A stretch of DNA of 64,000 nt from Coenobita brevimanus (GCA_032717465.1 CM064632.1:21457425-21521424); one strand, 5' to 3'; counted from the first letter of the stretch, positions 11,690 through 22,915 are shown. The notes: generated by a model from the letters alone, not told the origin. Numbers and translations are program-made.

Positions 11690-11908
11690 AGTGGGAGGAA
11701 GCAGGGAAAAGAGGAAGGGCGGAATGATGGAATAAGGAGAGGGATGGGAGAGAAGGGCAAGCATGGTAGTACAGAGGGTGGGAGGAAAGGGCAGGAGAAA
11801 ATGCGAGAGGAAGGAGAGATAGTGGAGAAAGTAGGGGAATGTTGGAGGGAGAGAGGAAGGAAAGAAAGGTATGGAGGGAAAGAGGGAATGAGAGGATTCG
11901 AGGGCAAC

Positions 11909-11970
<62 letters not shown>
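11690..11970. repeat. Purine-rich tract ending in (GA)n
   Basis: About 220 bp of almost uninterrupted purines on the plus strand, then a (GA)n at 11910-11970. Copy B has the same tract at 16990-17237 with a shorter (GA)n. Open frames here are low-complexity artefacts. Confidence 0.85.
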
Positions 11971-11971
<1 letters not shown>

Positions 11972-12234
11972 GTATAATCACTAAATGTAACTAATTCTCC
12001 TTTTTTTTTTTTTTTTGTTCCAGGTGAGTATTACTTTGTCTTCCTGTCACCGGGCGTCGCTCAGGTATGCATTAACACTCATTTTTATTTTGTCTAGTTT
12101 TATAAGTATTCATGAGCGGTTTTAAGTCGAAGAGGAAGAAGCAGTCCAAGAAATTTGTCTTTCGTATACGGTGATAGGCTTTTTTCTTCGACGAGTTTTT
12201 CTACATACAGTACGTGTAAATGATATCGTGATGG

Positions 12235-12480
12235 ATTTTCCCAATTTTTGGCCACCATCATCCACTCACCTGATGTAGTACTGCCTACTTCTTCGTACAC
12301 CTTCATTACTCTTTTTTTGTGACTGTCCTCTCTCTTCCTATTTCTCCCATCTCTCATGTCACAGTATGTTACTCTTCTTTTCTTTTCAGGTGGCTTTACA
12401 TTGAGTGACAAGCCAAATGGTTTCCTTTAAGCCTGGAAACCATTACAACGCTGGGTGGTAACCATATAACCAACCCATAC
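12235..12480 (+). repeat. Dispersed repeat family 3, copy 1
   Basis: Contains CCACCATCCACTCACC, GTAGTACTGCCTACTTCTTC, then TTTTCAGGTGGCTTTACATT, GAGTGACAAGCC, AAATGGTTTCC and GTGGTAACCATATAACC. The same words in the same order occur in part at 17490-17580, on the minus strand at 26900-27120, and at 63795-64000. No coding potential; class unknown. Confidence 0.7.
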
Positions 12481-12549
12481 ATTTTCCCTACGTGTCAGAA
12501 AGTGGGTTGGGAGAGGGTTAGTGCCCCTCCCCTTAAACAACTAACCGGA

Positions 12550-12622
12550 AGACAAAGAGCTACCCTTTACGGGATTTTGGCGTCTGGATGTAGATAGACA
12601 GACAGATAGATAGATAGAAATA
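12550..12622 (+). mobile_element. LINE 3' end scrap with (TAGA)n tail
   Basis: TACGGGATTTTGGCGTCTGG followed by tandem TAGATAGACAGACAGATAGA matches, in the same order, the 3' end of the LINE at 53207-53822. It is a very short 5'-truncated copy. It is absent from copy B of the duplication, where a tRNA-like insert starts at the comparable place. Confidence 0.6.
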
Positions 12623-12639
12623 TTATGGCTGTAGGAGTT

Positions 12640-13050
12640 TTCTCTTTGTAAATATTATGCTGATAGACTTTTGTCACTTTTCCCCTTGTAATATTATGCT
12701 GATAGACTTTTGTCACTTTTCCTCTTGTAATATTATGATGATAGACTTTTGTTACTCTCCCCCTTGTAAATATTATGGCGATTGACTTTCCCCTTGTAAA
12801 TATTATGGTGATTGACTTTCCCCTTGTAAATATTATGGTGATTGACTTTCCCCTTGTAAATATTATGGTGATTGACTTTCCCCTTGTAAATATTATGGTG
12901 ATTGACTTTCCCCTTGTAAATATTATGGTGATTGACTTTCCCCTTGTAAATATTATGGTGATTGACTTTCCCCTTGTAAATATTATGGTGATTGACTTTC
13001 CCCTTGTAAATATTATGGTGATTGACTTTCCCCTTGTAAATATTATGGTA
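12640..13050. repeat. 30-bp minisatellite, nine perfect units
   Basis: Nine essentially identical 30-bp units (12781-13050), each with TTGACTTTCCCCTTGTAAAT. They are preceded by three ~40-bp diverged relatives (12640-12780). Perfection of the nine units shows recent expansion. Copy B has only four diverged units (17800-17940). Both strands stay open because 30 is divisible by three; I do not call a gene. Confidence 0.95.
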
Positions 13051-13054
13051 ACAG

Positions 13055-13057
<3 letters not shown>

Positions 13058-13100
<43 letters not shown>
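13058..13100. repeat. (TG)n microsatellite
   Basis: Pure TG tract directly after the 30-bp array. Confidence 0.95.
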
Positions 13101-13103
<3 letters not shown>

Positions 13104-13299
13104 AGGATGGTGGTACAAGTTTTCCCCTTGTAATTATCGTGGTGATGGGATGAATTATTTTATATGAGTGATTGGACTTTTGTGAATATGATGATAGTAG
13201 GCTTTTCCTTCGTGAATATCAGTCTTTCATCTGTGAATATTACTCTGATAAAATTATATCCTCCCATCTTATATTGGCGATTTTTCAAAGTCTCCCCCT

Positions 13300-13480
13300 T
13301 TCCATCTGTCTCAAATCTTAACTCTGGCAGGCTCCTGTAAGTCGCTCTCAACTGAATAAAATCGTCTGAAGTCAGGGTGGTTAGAGTTAACTGGGAAAGT
13401 CTGAACACTCTCTGGCTCAGGCACACTCACAGCTGAATAAAATCGTCTGGTGTTGATTGGAATAAATTGGGGGAAAAGCA
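13300..13480. repeat. Paired AGCTGAATAAAATCGTC blocks
   Basis: Two copies of CTGAATAAAATCGTCTG at 13352-13368 and 13433-13449. They are separated by a block with GAACACTCTCTGGCTCAGGC. The homologous pair in copy B is at 18110-18127 and 18202-18217. This is the plus orientation of the block that recurs through the window. Confidence 0.75.
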
Positions 13481-13629
13481 AAGACATTGTAGGATCGATG
13501 TTCACATGCCTCCCTTTTCCTGCCGTCATTCGCCCCCCAGTTCTTGTACCAAATTTTTTTTTCTCTCTCTCTCTCGGTGACTTGACCTTAATAACAGCAG
13601 ATGGACCAACACTCCATACAAAGTTCAAG

Positions 13630-13632
<3 letters not shown>

Positions 13633-13708
<76 letters not shown>
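13633..13708. repeat. (GA)n microsatellite
   Basis: Pure GA tract of 76 bp. The matching position in copy B is a (TC)n at 18281-18309, so the strand of the purine tract differs between copies. Confidence 0.9.
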
Positions 13709-13710
<2 letters not shown>

Positions 13711-14089
13711 ATTGGTTGGAAATGAGGGCTTTAGGTGAAGGAGAATTTATAGGAAATGACGATAGTGAGAAAACAGTCAGGAAAGGAGAAAACAGTGAGG
13801 TGTCAGGCTGTAAGAAGGGTTCATGGTTTTTTGCTCTCTCTCTCGACAGTTTGCAAAACACACTGTAAATCTTATTCCTCATTTTTTCGCTTTCGTCGAT
13901 TTAATTCCTTCGTTCATTCATAGTCCAAATATCGTTTTGGATTTTGTAATTAAACTTCGGTGATTTTTTTGTGCCGACCGTCATCATCTGTCAAAATTTT
14001 TAGCTTTAAAATTAGTAGTCTTAAGTATTGCCTCTCCTCTCTTTAATGCGGGTATGTCAGTAATGTGATTCAAAGGAATGATATAACTA

Positions 14090-14091
<2 letters not shown>

Positions 14092-14149
<58 letters not shown>
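14092..14149. repeat. (GT)n microsatellite
   Basis: 58-bp tract. The duplicate tract in copy B is 105 bp (18552-18656). Confidence 0.95.
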
Positions 14150-15651
14150 GCAGTAGGTAATTAGACTGTATTTTTCTCACTGGCATGTCCACAAATCATC
14201 GAATGACGGAATAAAATATTTGATTGCCCTGTGATTTGAGTGTTGGTAGTCTTTAATTAACATCATCATCATCATCATCATCATTGCCATAACTCTGTTT
14301 CCCGCCAATAAATGAAGTGCACAGGATACCAGAAGGCCATCGTCTTCGTCGTCATCGTCATCCATTTTTCCCATTAATAAATGTGTGACTACGATTTAGA
14401 AACAAAATTAGGAGAGAGATAACCGAGCAGTTAGAGAAATGTGTTAATATGCACCTGGAAATGTTGGTTGGGAGACAGACACAGATGAGAGCTTGAATCC
14501 TTTCTTATATCTGACGTTTCGGGCTACACAGAACCTGACATCAGGCGGAAAGGAGAAAATAAATATGAATAAGGGTGTAAAAACGAATTAGGTTTTTGTC
14601 CCCCCTCCTCTCTCTCTCTCTCTCTCTCTGTGCCAAGAAAAATATTCCAGGAACCTTCTATGGCTTAGACCTAGACCAAATGTTTCGAGCGTGGCGTAAA
14701 TTCCCCCAAGTAGGTTAATTTTGTGTTTCTATGGGGTAATGGACAGGAGAGTAATATCACCACAATCTTCACTGTAGTCTGACCTACTTTTTCATCTATA
14801 GACGGGGTGAGAAAACCTGGAGCAAGGATCTTTCAGTACTACACGGACCTGATTGAAAAGATTAAGGAAGTTAGAAGTAATAAGGTATCTCGTCCTTCAT
14901 GTTTCGTTGGAAGTACTGATATGACAGTTTTGCGACACAAGTGCTGGGCGGTGGGGTTGCAACATCCTTACGTTAATACAGACATTTCCCTGTTGATAGT
15001 TTTGTATGCGAGCGTAGATGGAGAAATTATAATAGAACCGAATTTTCTTATCTGTTAACTAAGAATAATCCTTGTCCTTTGGTGGCGAATTTTGAGAAGA
15101 GCCACGTAACATTTTAAATACTTTAACAGAAGTTTTTAAATGAGATACGTGGGTCTGATGTAATGTTAATAGTTTCTGAGATATCACATTTTTGGTGATC
15201 AGTTTGTCTTTTTTTTTTTTTTCCAGTGTTGGGGCGAATTTTCAGAAAGATACTTTACAGCTAATACTTTTTCAAAAGCCTTCCGTCGATGTGCTTTATG
15301 TTCGCTGTAGGGTGAATAGTCTCCGGAAAAAAAAAAATCTTTGTGGTTTTTGGTCCTCAGTATCATGCTTTTATTTTTTCATTAATGTGGTGGATAATTT
15401 GGTATCATCTGTTACATTTTCTTAAGCTTTATGATGATGTACCGAAATCCGCTGTAGGTTTGTTTCCAGTGTAACATAGTTTTAGTACTGGTGAGGGTGA
15501 ATTTACGCATTTTTGCCTTTTGAGGGGACAATATGGCGACGAATTTTGAGAGGGCTTTAATAACACGTTACATTTTCGTAAGTTTTCAAACTAAGTACGT
15601 AGATCCTCCTTTGCTTTGATAGAGTCGGAAATAGCACAGCTTCAGTGCTGC

Positions 15652-16770
15652 TTTTTTTTTTTTTTTTTATGCGAGGAAGAAGGAACCAAAGGCCATGAGC
15701 CCGCAATAAGAGTTCCCTCTAAGAGAAAAACAAAATACAAGAGAGAGCCAAATTGAAGATCCATTCATTTCGAGATGCATGGACACACTGCGTTTGAAAG
15801 ACTGGAGATCATATTCAGCAGGAAATACAGACAGAGAGAGACAGTTCCAGAGCTGACCTGTTTGCATAAATGAACGACTGGGAGTAACGGTTAACTCTTG
15901 CATTAGAGAGTTGGACAGAAAAGGGATGAGAGTTTGCTGCTAGACGGGTGCTACGCGCCTGTCATAGAGGTGGAGGAATGCATGCAGACAGTTCAGAGGA
16001 GCAGTGTCCATTAAAGTAGCGATAGAAAAGAGATAAAGATGCAACAGTGCGGCGAAGAGACAGAGGTTGAAGGGAGTCAGTAAGAGGAGGAGAGTTAATG
16101 ACACGAAAAGCCTTTGACTCCACCCTATTGAGAAGAGCTGTATGTGGGGAGCCTTTCCACACATGAGAGTTGTACTCCACACAGGGGCGGATAAAACCCC
16201 TGTATAGAGTCAACAATTGTGCAGGGGTAAAGAAAAAACCGAGTCGGCTTAGCACACCTAATCTCTTTGAAGCAGATTTTACAAGAGATGTAATATGATC
16301 TTTCCAAGATAAGTCCCGAGTAAATGAAACCCCAAGCATGTTCAAGGATGATGCATGATTAAGCTGAATATTATTAAACATTAGTGGTATACCTGTGGAA
16401 GATTTTGACTGGTTGATAGGTGTAAGAACTGAGTCTTAGATGCATTAAAAACAACCATATCATTTTTACCCCAGTAAGAGATACGAGCCAAGTCAGACAT
16501 TAGGTGTGCCATAGCCTCATCCCTTGTTTGTTGAAGTAACTGCTGAGATGGGCGTTGCGGGAACCGAATGGAAAGGTGAAGGGTGGAGTCATCAGCGTTT
16601 GAGTGGATAGGGTTAGATGGTCATTGATGAATAAAAGGAAGAGAATTGGTGATAGGACAGAGCCCTGAGGAACACCACTGTTGGTAGATCTAGGAGAAGA
16701 ACGATGGCCGTCTACAACAGAGGCTATAGAACGACCAGAAAGGAAGCTAGCGATGAAGGCACAGATAGAA
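15652..16770 (-). mobile_element. 5'-truncated poly(A) LINE inserted in copy B
   Basis: Minus-strand retrotransposon with its poly(A) tail as the T-run at 15652-15668. It splits the ~165-bp array. The empty site is visible in copy A near 11455-11470, where CAGTGCTG and TGCTCAG lie a few bases apart. Insertion therefore followed the duplication. I could not define a clean target duplication. Confidence 0.85.
15670..16765 (-). pseudogene. Jockey/CR1-type reverse transcriptase C-terminal half
   Basis: On the minus strand, near 16690, the frames hold a GVPQGSVLSP-type block interrupted by frame changes. The polymerase motif appears as NADDSTLH (normally Y/FADD, so the first residue is altered) near 16603. 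The best open stretch is 16381-15962, with LNMLGVSFTRDLSWKDHI, KRLGVLSRLGFFFTPAQL and FIRPCVEYNSHVW. These are typical of the thumb region of Jockey-group and CR1-group enzymes. After a stop at 15962 the frame resumes through LSVFPAEYDLQSFKRSV to the poly(A). Frameshifts and stops make it inactive. The same family's 3' end is seen at 22453-22670. Confidence 0.8.
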
Positions 16771-16987
16771 GGATGCTCAGTTTGACTTTTTCTTTAGGTT
16801 TATACCAATGTGTAGTAGTGAATTTTAAGGAAGTTACTTAAATCACACCTGTCGCTCTTTGATAATTTTTCCAACGATGTGTGTAGATATTCTCTTACAT
16901 CATCAGCCTCCGAAATAACACAAGCTTGGTGCCGTGCTTGGTATAGGGTAAAGGTGAACTAACAGCATTCTCGCTTGCTGCGCCGTT

Positions 16988-17205
16988 AAAGTGAGAGGAG
17001 ACAGGGCAATGGGGAAGGGTGGAAGGATGGAATAAGGAGAGGGAGGGAAGGGAAGGACGAGCATGGTAGTACGGAGGGTGGGAGGAAAGGAAAGGAGAGA
17101 ATGCGAGAGGAAAGACAGGGAGTGGAGGAAGTAGGGGAACGTGGGAGGGAGAGAGGAAGGGAAGACAGGTATGGAGAATAAGGAGAAGGGAGAGGATTGG
17201 AGGGC

Positions 17206-17237
<32 letters not shown>
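16988..17237. repeat. Purine-rich tract ending in (GA)n, copy B
   Basis: Homologue of 11690-11970, with (GA)13 at 17212-17237. Confidence 0.85.
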
Positions 17238-17489
17238 TTGGTATCACTAAATATAACTCCTAATTCTCCTCTTTCTTCCAGGTGAGTTTTGCCTTGTCTA
17301 CCTGGCACCTGGTGTCTCTCAGGTGTGTACTAACTCTCATTTTTTTCTACAGGTTTACAAGTATTACGAGGCTGATTTGAAGAAGCAGCAGTCCAAGAAA
17401 TTAGTCCATGGTAAATAATATAGTGACAAACGTTTTCCATCGTCTTTTTCCAAGTAAATATTCAGGTGATAGGTTTTCTTTTGTAAGTG

Positions 17490-17580
17490 TTATGGTCTAC
17501 ACTGAGTGACAAGCCAAATGGTTTCCTGTGCACCAGGAAACCATTTACTACGCTGGGTGGTAACCATATAACCAAATTTT
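17490..17580 (+). repeat. Dispersed repeat family 3, copy 2 (partial)
   Basis: CTACACTGAGTGACAAGCC, AAATGGTTTCC and GGTGGTAACCATATAACC match copy 1. This copy sits in the homologous place of duplication copy B, so it is a by-product of the duplication rather than a new insertion. Confidence 0.7.
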
Positions 17581-17795
17581 GGCGCCTGGTGGTTTAGTGG
17601 GTAATAATTGCGCTCCAGTCGGATTGAGCCGGTGAAGGTTTACATGCAAGGGGTGGTTGGGGTTGATTGCTCATGTAATGCCACTCAGGGATGAGTGAGA
17701 CTGGTCACTCTCATCGTAAATGTCGGGACCAACTGCCTAGCCCCGGGCTCATACGCTCCTCATGGGGCAATGTCTTGGATGATGGCTGGATGAAG
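17581..17795 (+). mobile_element. Possible tRNA-derived SINE
   Basis: GGCGCCTGGTGGTTTAGTGG has a good box A match (TGGTTTAGTGG at 17591-17601). The expected box B region reads GGTTTACATGC, a poor match to GGTTCGANNCC. A G+C-richer ~150-bp body follows, unlike its surroundings, ending near GGATGATGGCTGGATGA. It is absent from copy A. It may instead be a fragment of an unrelated repeat. Confidence 0.4.
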
Positions 17796-17945
17796 TGTTA
17801 TGGTGATAGGACTTTTTCCCTTGTAAATATTATGGTGATAGGACTTTTCCCCTTGTAAATATTATGGTGACACTTTCCTCCATGTAAATATTATGGTGAT
17901 TGGAGTTTTCCCCATGTAAATATTATAGTGATAAGAATTTTTTTG
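17796..17945. repeat. Diverged 30-bp minisatellite units
   Basis: Four unequal units with CCCTTGTAAATATTATGGTG, homologous to the expanded array of copy A at 12640-13050. Confidence 0.85.
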
Positions 17946-18275
17946 CGAATATGATGGTGGTAGGTGTTTACCCTTGTGAATAAGATAGTCTTTTATCTGT
18001 GAATATTACTCTGATAAATATCCTCGTATTTATATCAGCGAATATCCGTCAAAAGCTCTCCCTTTCAGTCTTTCTTCTCAACTCTTTCAGGCTGCCATGA
18101 TTCATATACAGCTGAATAAAATCATCTTTAGTCAGTGTAGTTAGAAGACTTAGAGAGTTAATGGTGGTAGTATGAACACTGTCTGGCTCTGACCAACTCC
18201 CAGCTGAATAAAATGATGTTAATTGGAAAAGTAAGGGAGAATCAGAGACATTGTAAGTTAAATGTACAAAATTCC

Positions 18276-18312
<37 letters not shown>

Positions 18313-18549
18313 AAAATACACTATAAAATTTGTTCCATATTTTTTCGTTTTCGTTGATTTTTTTCTTTGTTCATTCAGTCTAAATATACTCGTATATTTT
18401 TAAATTTTGACGTTAAATTTCTGGTGATTTTTTTTTTTTTTGCCGTGTCATCAGCGTCAACATTTATAGCAGGGAATTTTGTAGTCTTAATAAAATATTG
18501 TCTCTCTTCTTTTTAATTCAGATATTCCAATTAGATGATTAAACTGAAT

Positions 18550-18657
<108 letters not shown>

Positions 18658-19111
18658 GCAGTAGGTAATTAGTTTGTTATACTTTTTCCCATTCGCGTGT
18701 CCACAAATCATTGGACGACGGAATAAAATGGTTGATTGCCTGCTGAATTGAATGAATGTTGGTAGTCTTTAATTAACATCTTTATAGCATCATCATCATC
18801 ATCATCATCGTCATTGCCATAACACTATGAAGTGCACAGAATACAAGAAGGCCATCGTCGTCGTCACCGTCATCGTCATCCATTTTTCCCAGTAATAAAC
18901 GTGTGACTGCGATTTAGATATAGAATTAGGAGAGAGATAACCGAGCAGTAAGTGGTATGTGTTAATATGCACCTGGAATGCTGGGTGAGAGAGAGACACA
19001 GGTTAGAGCTTGAAGTCTTTACTATCCCAGACTTTTCGGGCTACACAGAACCTGACGTCAGATGGAAAGGAGAAAATAATTATAATTAAGGGTGTAAGGA
19101 CAATGCAGGTT

Positions 19112-19136
<25 letters not shown>
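19112..19136. repeat. (TC)n at right duplication boundary
   Basis: Third member of the boundary set (10091, 14608, 19112). Confidence 0.9.
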
Positions 19137-19142
<6 letters not shown>

Positions 19143-19319
19143 GTTTATATATCTATACACAGCCAGAAACGTCCGAGATAATAAAGAATTGAAGCTCTGT
19201 CCTGTCTCCCTCCCAACATTTCCACTTGTCACAGTGGGTTATCTAATATGCATCTGTTGGGCAGAAATTTTCTGAGGTTAGCCTAGTGTATGAAAGATAG
19301 ACAGGTAGACAAATATAGA

Positions 19320-19324
<5 letters not shown>

Positions 19325-19391
<67 letters not shown>
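19325..19391. repeat. (GA)n microsatellite
   Basis: Pure 67-bp tract. It is followed by ~200 bp of degenerate ACAGACA/AGACACAG repeats to 19650. Confidence 0.95.
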
Positions 19392-19394
<3 letters not shown>

Positions 19395-19659
19395 ATGAAT
19401 TTGAGCATTCCTGTGAGTACAGTATGTGTGTGGATGTGTTTTTTTTTTTTTGATAGCCATGCACAGAAACAGAGACATAGTGACTGGTATAGAGACAGCC
19501 ACAGACAGATATACAAAGACAGATACAGGCAGACAGACGCAAGTACACCCACACAAATAGTTACACAGACAAAGATATACAGACTTAAATACATATATGC
19601 AGACCCAGGGAGAGACATAGACACAAACAGAAACAAACACAGACACAGAGGTACAGCTT

Positions 19660-20817
19660 ACTGCCTCTCTTGGTCCATCTTCAAATAGAATAATGGGACT
19701 TAATGAACGTGAAAAAAAAAAAAAAAATCTTGTATTTACTCCCTCCGCCCAAGATTATTTATTAATTTATTTCTTTTTATGGTTGGTGTCGCAAGCTGCA
19801 AAGTTTTTTTTCTTACTGCAAGGAAGAAGCCAAAGGTCACCCCAATACTGCCAGGGTTCAGATCCTGATGCGGGCAGCTGGACCACTCGACTCGGGTGAC
19901 CCTTCACCCTCTGTGAATTGGTAAATAAAAAGTGTAGGCTAATTAGGGTAACACATAATTGGGGCAACTTTGGTAACCTGGATGATACAGTGGCATAGTA
20001 TTCATGACTGGTTGAACAATCCGCCACAGTCTCAAAGGCTTAAGGTACTAAGATGAGCACCGTGGCTAAGCGTCTCATGGTATCGGCCCCTACCTTTGTT
20101 TTGCTGCCTCCAAACACCTTTATTCGGATTAGGGTTGATCTCTAGTGCATGGGTTAATGAAGTTATATCTAACACAAAGGTTGAAATGGCCCTTTCAAGC
20201 TGAATCGTATGTTATAAAGATTAATAATAATAATAATAAGTAGGGCACCGTAAAATTATCCAAGGACAAGAGTCCTGATAAAAACTTCCCATAACCATTG
20301 CCTACTAGCAGCTGAGCTATAGAGGGACCTTGAGGTCAGAGTCACTGATCTTGTGCATATCACCTTAGGTCATCACAGTCCATAAGTCCACCACGTTTGG
20401 TGGCTCTAACATTAATTCTTCATGGAAAATTAAGTGACATCTGGTATATCCGGAAAATCCCATTTTTGACCTCAGGTATTCTCAGAGAAAAATGATCCGA
20501 TCCGGACTATATTAAGCACTACATTCTGGTCATGTCCCAGATATATGCCATAAAAATTTCAGTCCTGTAACTCAAGTGGTTCCTCAGCTTTTTGGTCACT
20601 TTTTTTCCGGATCCTATCCGGGTTTCGGTAGACGGATCAGGATATTTGGTCACATGAAGCAGCCACCCAGTACTATAATATGGCAGAGAATGAAGGCTGT
20701 AGCTCAGACGGTATGCGAATGACAGTTAGGCCTATTCAGATCTTCCATAGTAGCCTATACTGTAATGATAATATTGACAAAAAACAAAAAGCTTCCCACA
20801 GGGATGTGGAAAGTTTT

Positions 20818-20852
<35 letters not shown>

Positions 20853-21136
20853 TAATAAAAGTGAAGGTCGAAGGGCGGAAGGATAAGGAGAGGAGAGACA
20901 GGGAGGAAAATTGTATGGGAGAAGGAGGGGGAGAGAGGAGGACGAGAGGCTTAGGGGAAAAGGAAAGAGGTGGAGATGATGATGAAATGTTAAGTAGAGA
21001 AAAAAGAGGGAAAAAAGAGTTTGAGAGACAGAGAGAGAAATAGAGAGTGGAATGAGAGAAAATTTTGGAGCCAAATGAAAGAGAGAGTGGAAGGAGAGAA
21101 AATTTTGGAGCCAAATGAAGAGGAAAATGGAGACGA

Positions 21137-21139
<3 letters not shown>
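19660..21139. other. No gene seen
   Basis: Contains A-run and T-run blocks (19715, 19808), an ATA run (20222-20240), an AAT run (20820-20850) and a purine-rich tract at 20870-21130. A possible pol III box B (GGTTCAGATCC) near 19855 has no matching box A at tRNA spacing. The 20040-20660 block looks single-copy but has no open frame or motif that I recognise. Confidence 0.35.

Positions 21140-21177
<38 letters not shown>
21140..21177. repeat. (CT)n microsatellite
   Basis: Pure tract. It is followed by ~280 bp of degenerate TCTG/TCTA repeats. Confidence 0.95.
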
Positions 21178-21182
<5 letters not shown>

Positions 21183-21524
21183 TGCCTGTCTATCATTCTT
21201 TTTGTCTCTCCCTATATACTGTCAAGTCTTTCTCTCTGTCTGTCTTTGTCTAGTTGTGTACATTGCTGTGTGTATACTTAAATCTACCAGAGTATCATCT
21301 GTCCCAGTATCTGTCTAGCTATCAACGGTACTAATAAGTATGTATTTGTTTATCTATCTCTCTGTCTGTCCTTTTGTCTGTGTCTGTTTATCTATCAGTT
21401 TACATATTTATCTGTGTTTATATGATTGTCTGTCTGTCTAACTCTCTATCACCTTTCCTCATTTCTTTAATATTGCTAACAAAATTTCTTAGGAAATTTA
21501 TTTTTCTCTTTTTTTCCCAATTAC

Positions 21525-21870
21525 ATCCTTATATTTACTTCATCATGCAGTTACTTCCCCTTAGTTACTTCCACCTACAGTTACTTCCTCATACTGTTAC
21601 TTCCCCATAGTTGCTTCCCTATACAGTTACTTCCACCTACAGTTAATTCCTCATACAGTTACTTCTTCATAGTTACTTCCCCATACAGTTACTTCCCTAT
21701 ACAGTTACTTCCTCAAACAGTTACTTCTTCGTACAGTTACTTCTTCATAGTTACTTCATAGTTACTTCTCCATACAGTTACTTCCCCATACAATTACTTC
21801 CCCACACAGTTATTTCCCCATACAGTTACATCCCCATACAACTATTTCCTCATACAGTTACTTCCTCTAT
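21525..21870. repeat. ~16-bp minisatellite (CAGTTACTTCCCCATA)
   Basis: About twenty imperfect copies of a 14-18-bp unit. The reverse complement of the same unit, TATGGGGAAGTAACTG, forms the array at 22735-22915, so the two arrays face each other across ~860 bp. Confidence 0.85.
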
Positions 21871-21889
21871 CCATGGTATACTGTGTTAA

Positions 21890-22125
21890 GTAATGGGAAT
21901 ATAGAGATTGCATTGAGGTGGTTTGGCCATGTGGAGAGGATGGAGAACGAGAGACTAACGAGGAGAGTGTATGTGAGTTGGGTGGATGGGGGGAGAGGGA
22001 GGGGGAGGCCAAGGTTGAGATTAAGGGTTGGAGTGGAGAGGTATATGGGAGCTGGGGAGTGAAATGGCGGCGGACAGGGCGACGTGGAGGCGATTTGTTT
22101 GTGGCCGCCTCTTACAGGATGAAGG
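21890..22125 (+). pseudogene. LINE 3' fragment (reverse transcriptase C-terminus)
   Basis: Plus-strand translation shows LRWFGHVERMENERLTRRVY, then GRGRGRPRL and, after a frame change, ADRATWRRFVCG. This is the C-terminal signature of the LINE family that also ends at 53234-53940. At least one frameshift; 5'-truncated. Confidence 0.8.
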
Positions 22126-22452
22126 CAAAGGATTCCATTGTAACTGTACTAATGATAGATTGTTTCCACAATTGATTTATATGCATCTCAGAAAAACAGT
22201 CCCTAGCATAATAAGCTTAACTGAGAAAGTATGGAACTCGCCAAAAATTCCATGGTAACTCTTCTGATAATGTTTACGTTAATGTGCACTCGCCAAAATC
22301 CCCGTCAAAAGTAGCTGTGGAAACGGAAACAAAAAAGGGTTTGTTGGTTGACGTCGTGAAAGCAGCGACTGCATACAGTAGACTAGAGTGTAGGCTAGTT
22401 AGGAGATGGAGAGGGAGGACGGAAAACAAGATCGAGAAATGAAGTGAGAGAA

Positions 22453-22670
22453 TTTTTTTTTTTTTTTAATGCCAGGAAGAAGAAACCAAAGGCCAGAAGC
22501 CCGCAAATTGGTCCCTCCAAGGAAAAACAAAAACAATATAAGAGCCAAATTCATGATCCGTTCATTTCGAAATGCCTGGACACAATGAGTTTGAAAGACT
22601 GGAGATCATAGGCAGTAGGAAACACAGACAGAGGGAGACAGTTGCAGAGCTGACCAGTTGCACTCCGACT
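22453..22670 (-). pseudogene. LINE 3' fragment with poly(A)
   Basis: The T-run at 22453-22467 is the poly(A) tail of a minus-strand copy. The adjacent sequence matches 15669-15870 (CCAAAGGCC and TTCATTTCGAAATGC blocks). Translation gives LPLSVFPTAYDLQSFKLIVS and FEMNGS. Same family as the element at 15652-16770, here truncated to ~220 bp. Confidence 0.8.
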
Positions 22671-22734
22671 GATAAATTCCTGTATATTTGTAAGTCCTTT
22701 TGTAAGTAACCGTAGAAGTATTTGGGTTGGAAAC

Positions 22735-22915
22735 ACCTGTATGAAGAAGTACCAGTAAGTGTAAGGGAAAGTAACAGTGAAGAGAAGTGTGTAAGTAACT
22801 GTATTGAGAAGTGTATGGGGAAGTAAATGTATAAGTAACTATGAAGAAATAACTGTGTGGGGGATTACTAGAAAAAGCATGGGGAAGTATTGATACGGGG
22901 AAGTAACTGTAAAGG
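22735..22915. repeat. ~16-bp minisatellite, inverted copy
   Basis: GGGGAAGTAACTGT-type units, the reverse complement of the 21525-21870 array and more diverged. Confidence 0.75.

Larger units (their letters stand above)
10091..14607. repeat. Segmental duplication, copy A
   Basis: This ~4.5-kb stretch is repeated in direct orientation at 14608-19111. Shared landmarks in order: GCCAAGGAAAATACTCCAGG (10132) with its match at 14631; GGTAATGGACAGGAG (10231 and 14733); TTGCAACATCCTTACGTTAA (10726 and 14957); GGTAAAGGTGAACTAACAGC (11648 and 16947); AAATGGTTTCC near 12415 and 17516; the (GT)n tract ending TTGCAGTAGGTAATTAG (14148 and 18655); and TTCGGGCTACACAGAACC (14519 and 19036). Both copies start and end at (TC)n tracts. 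Copy A differs by two expanded minisatellites and by lacking the LINE found in copy B. Confidence 0.93.

Noticed and set aside
12021..12030. Splice-like TTCCAGGTGAGT at 12021 and 17277 as exon boundaries of a duplicated gene
   Set aside because: No open frame of meaningful length or conserved protein lies on either side, and both sit in the repeat-derived duplication.
19840..19900. tRNA-derived SINE on the basis of GGTTCAGATCC
   Set aside because: No box A at the required distance and no body or target duplication.
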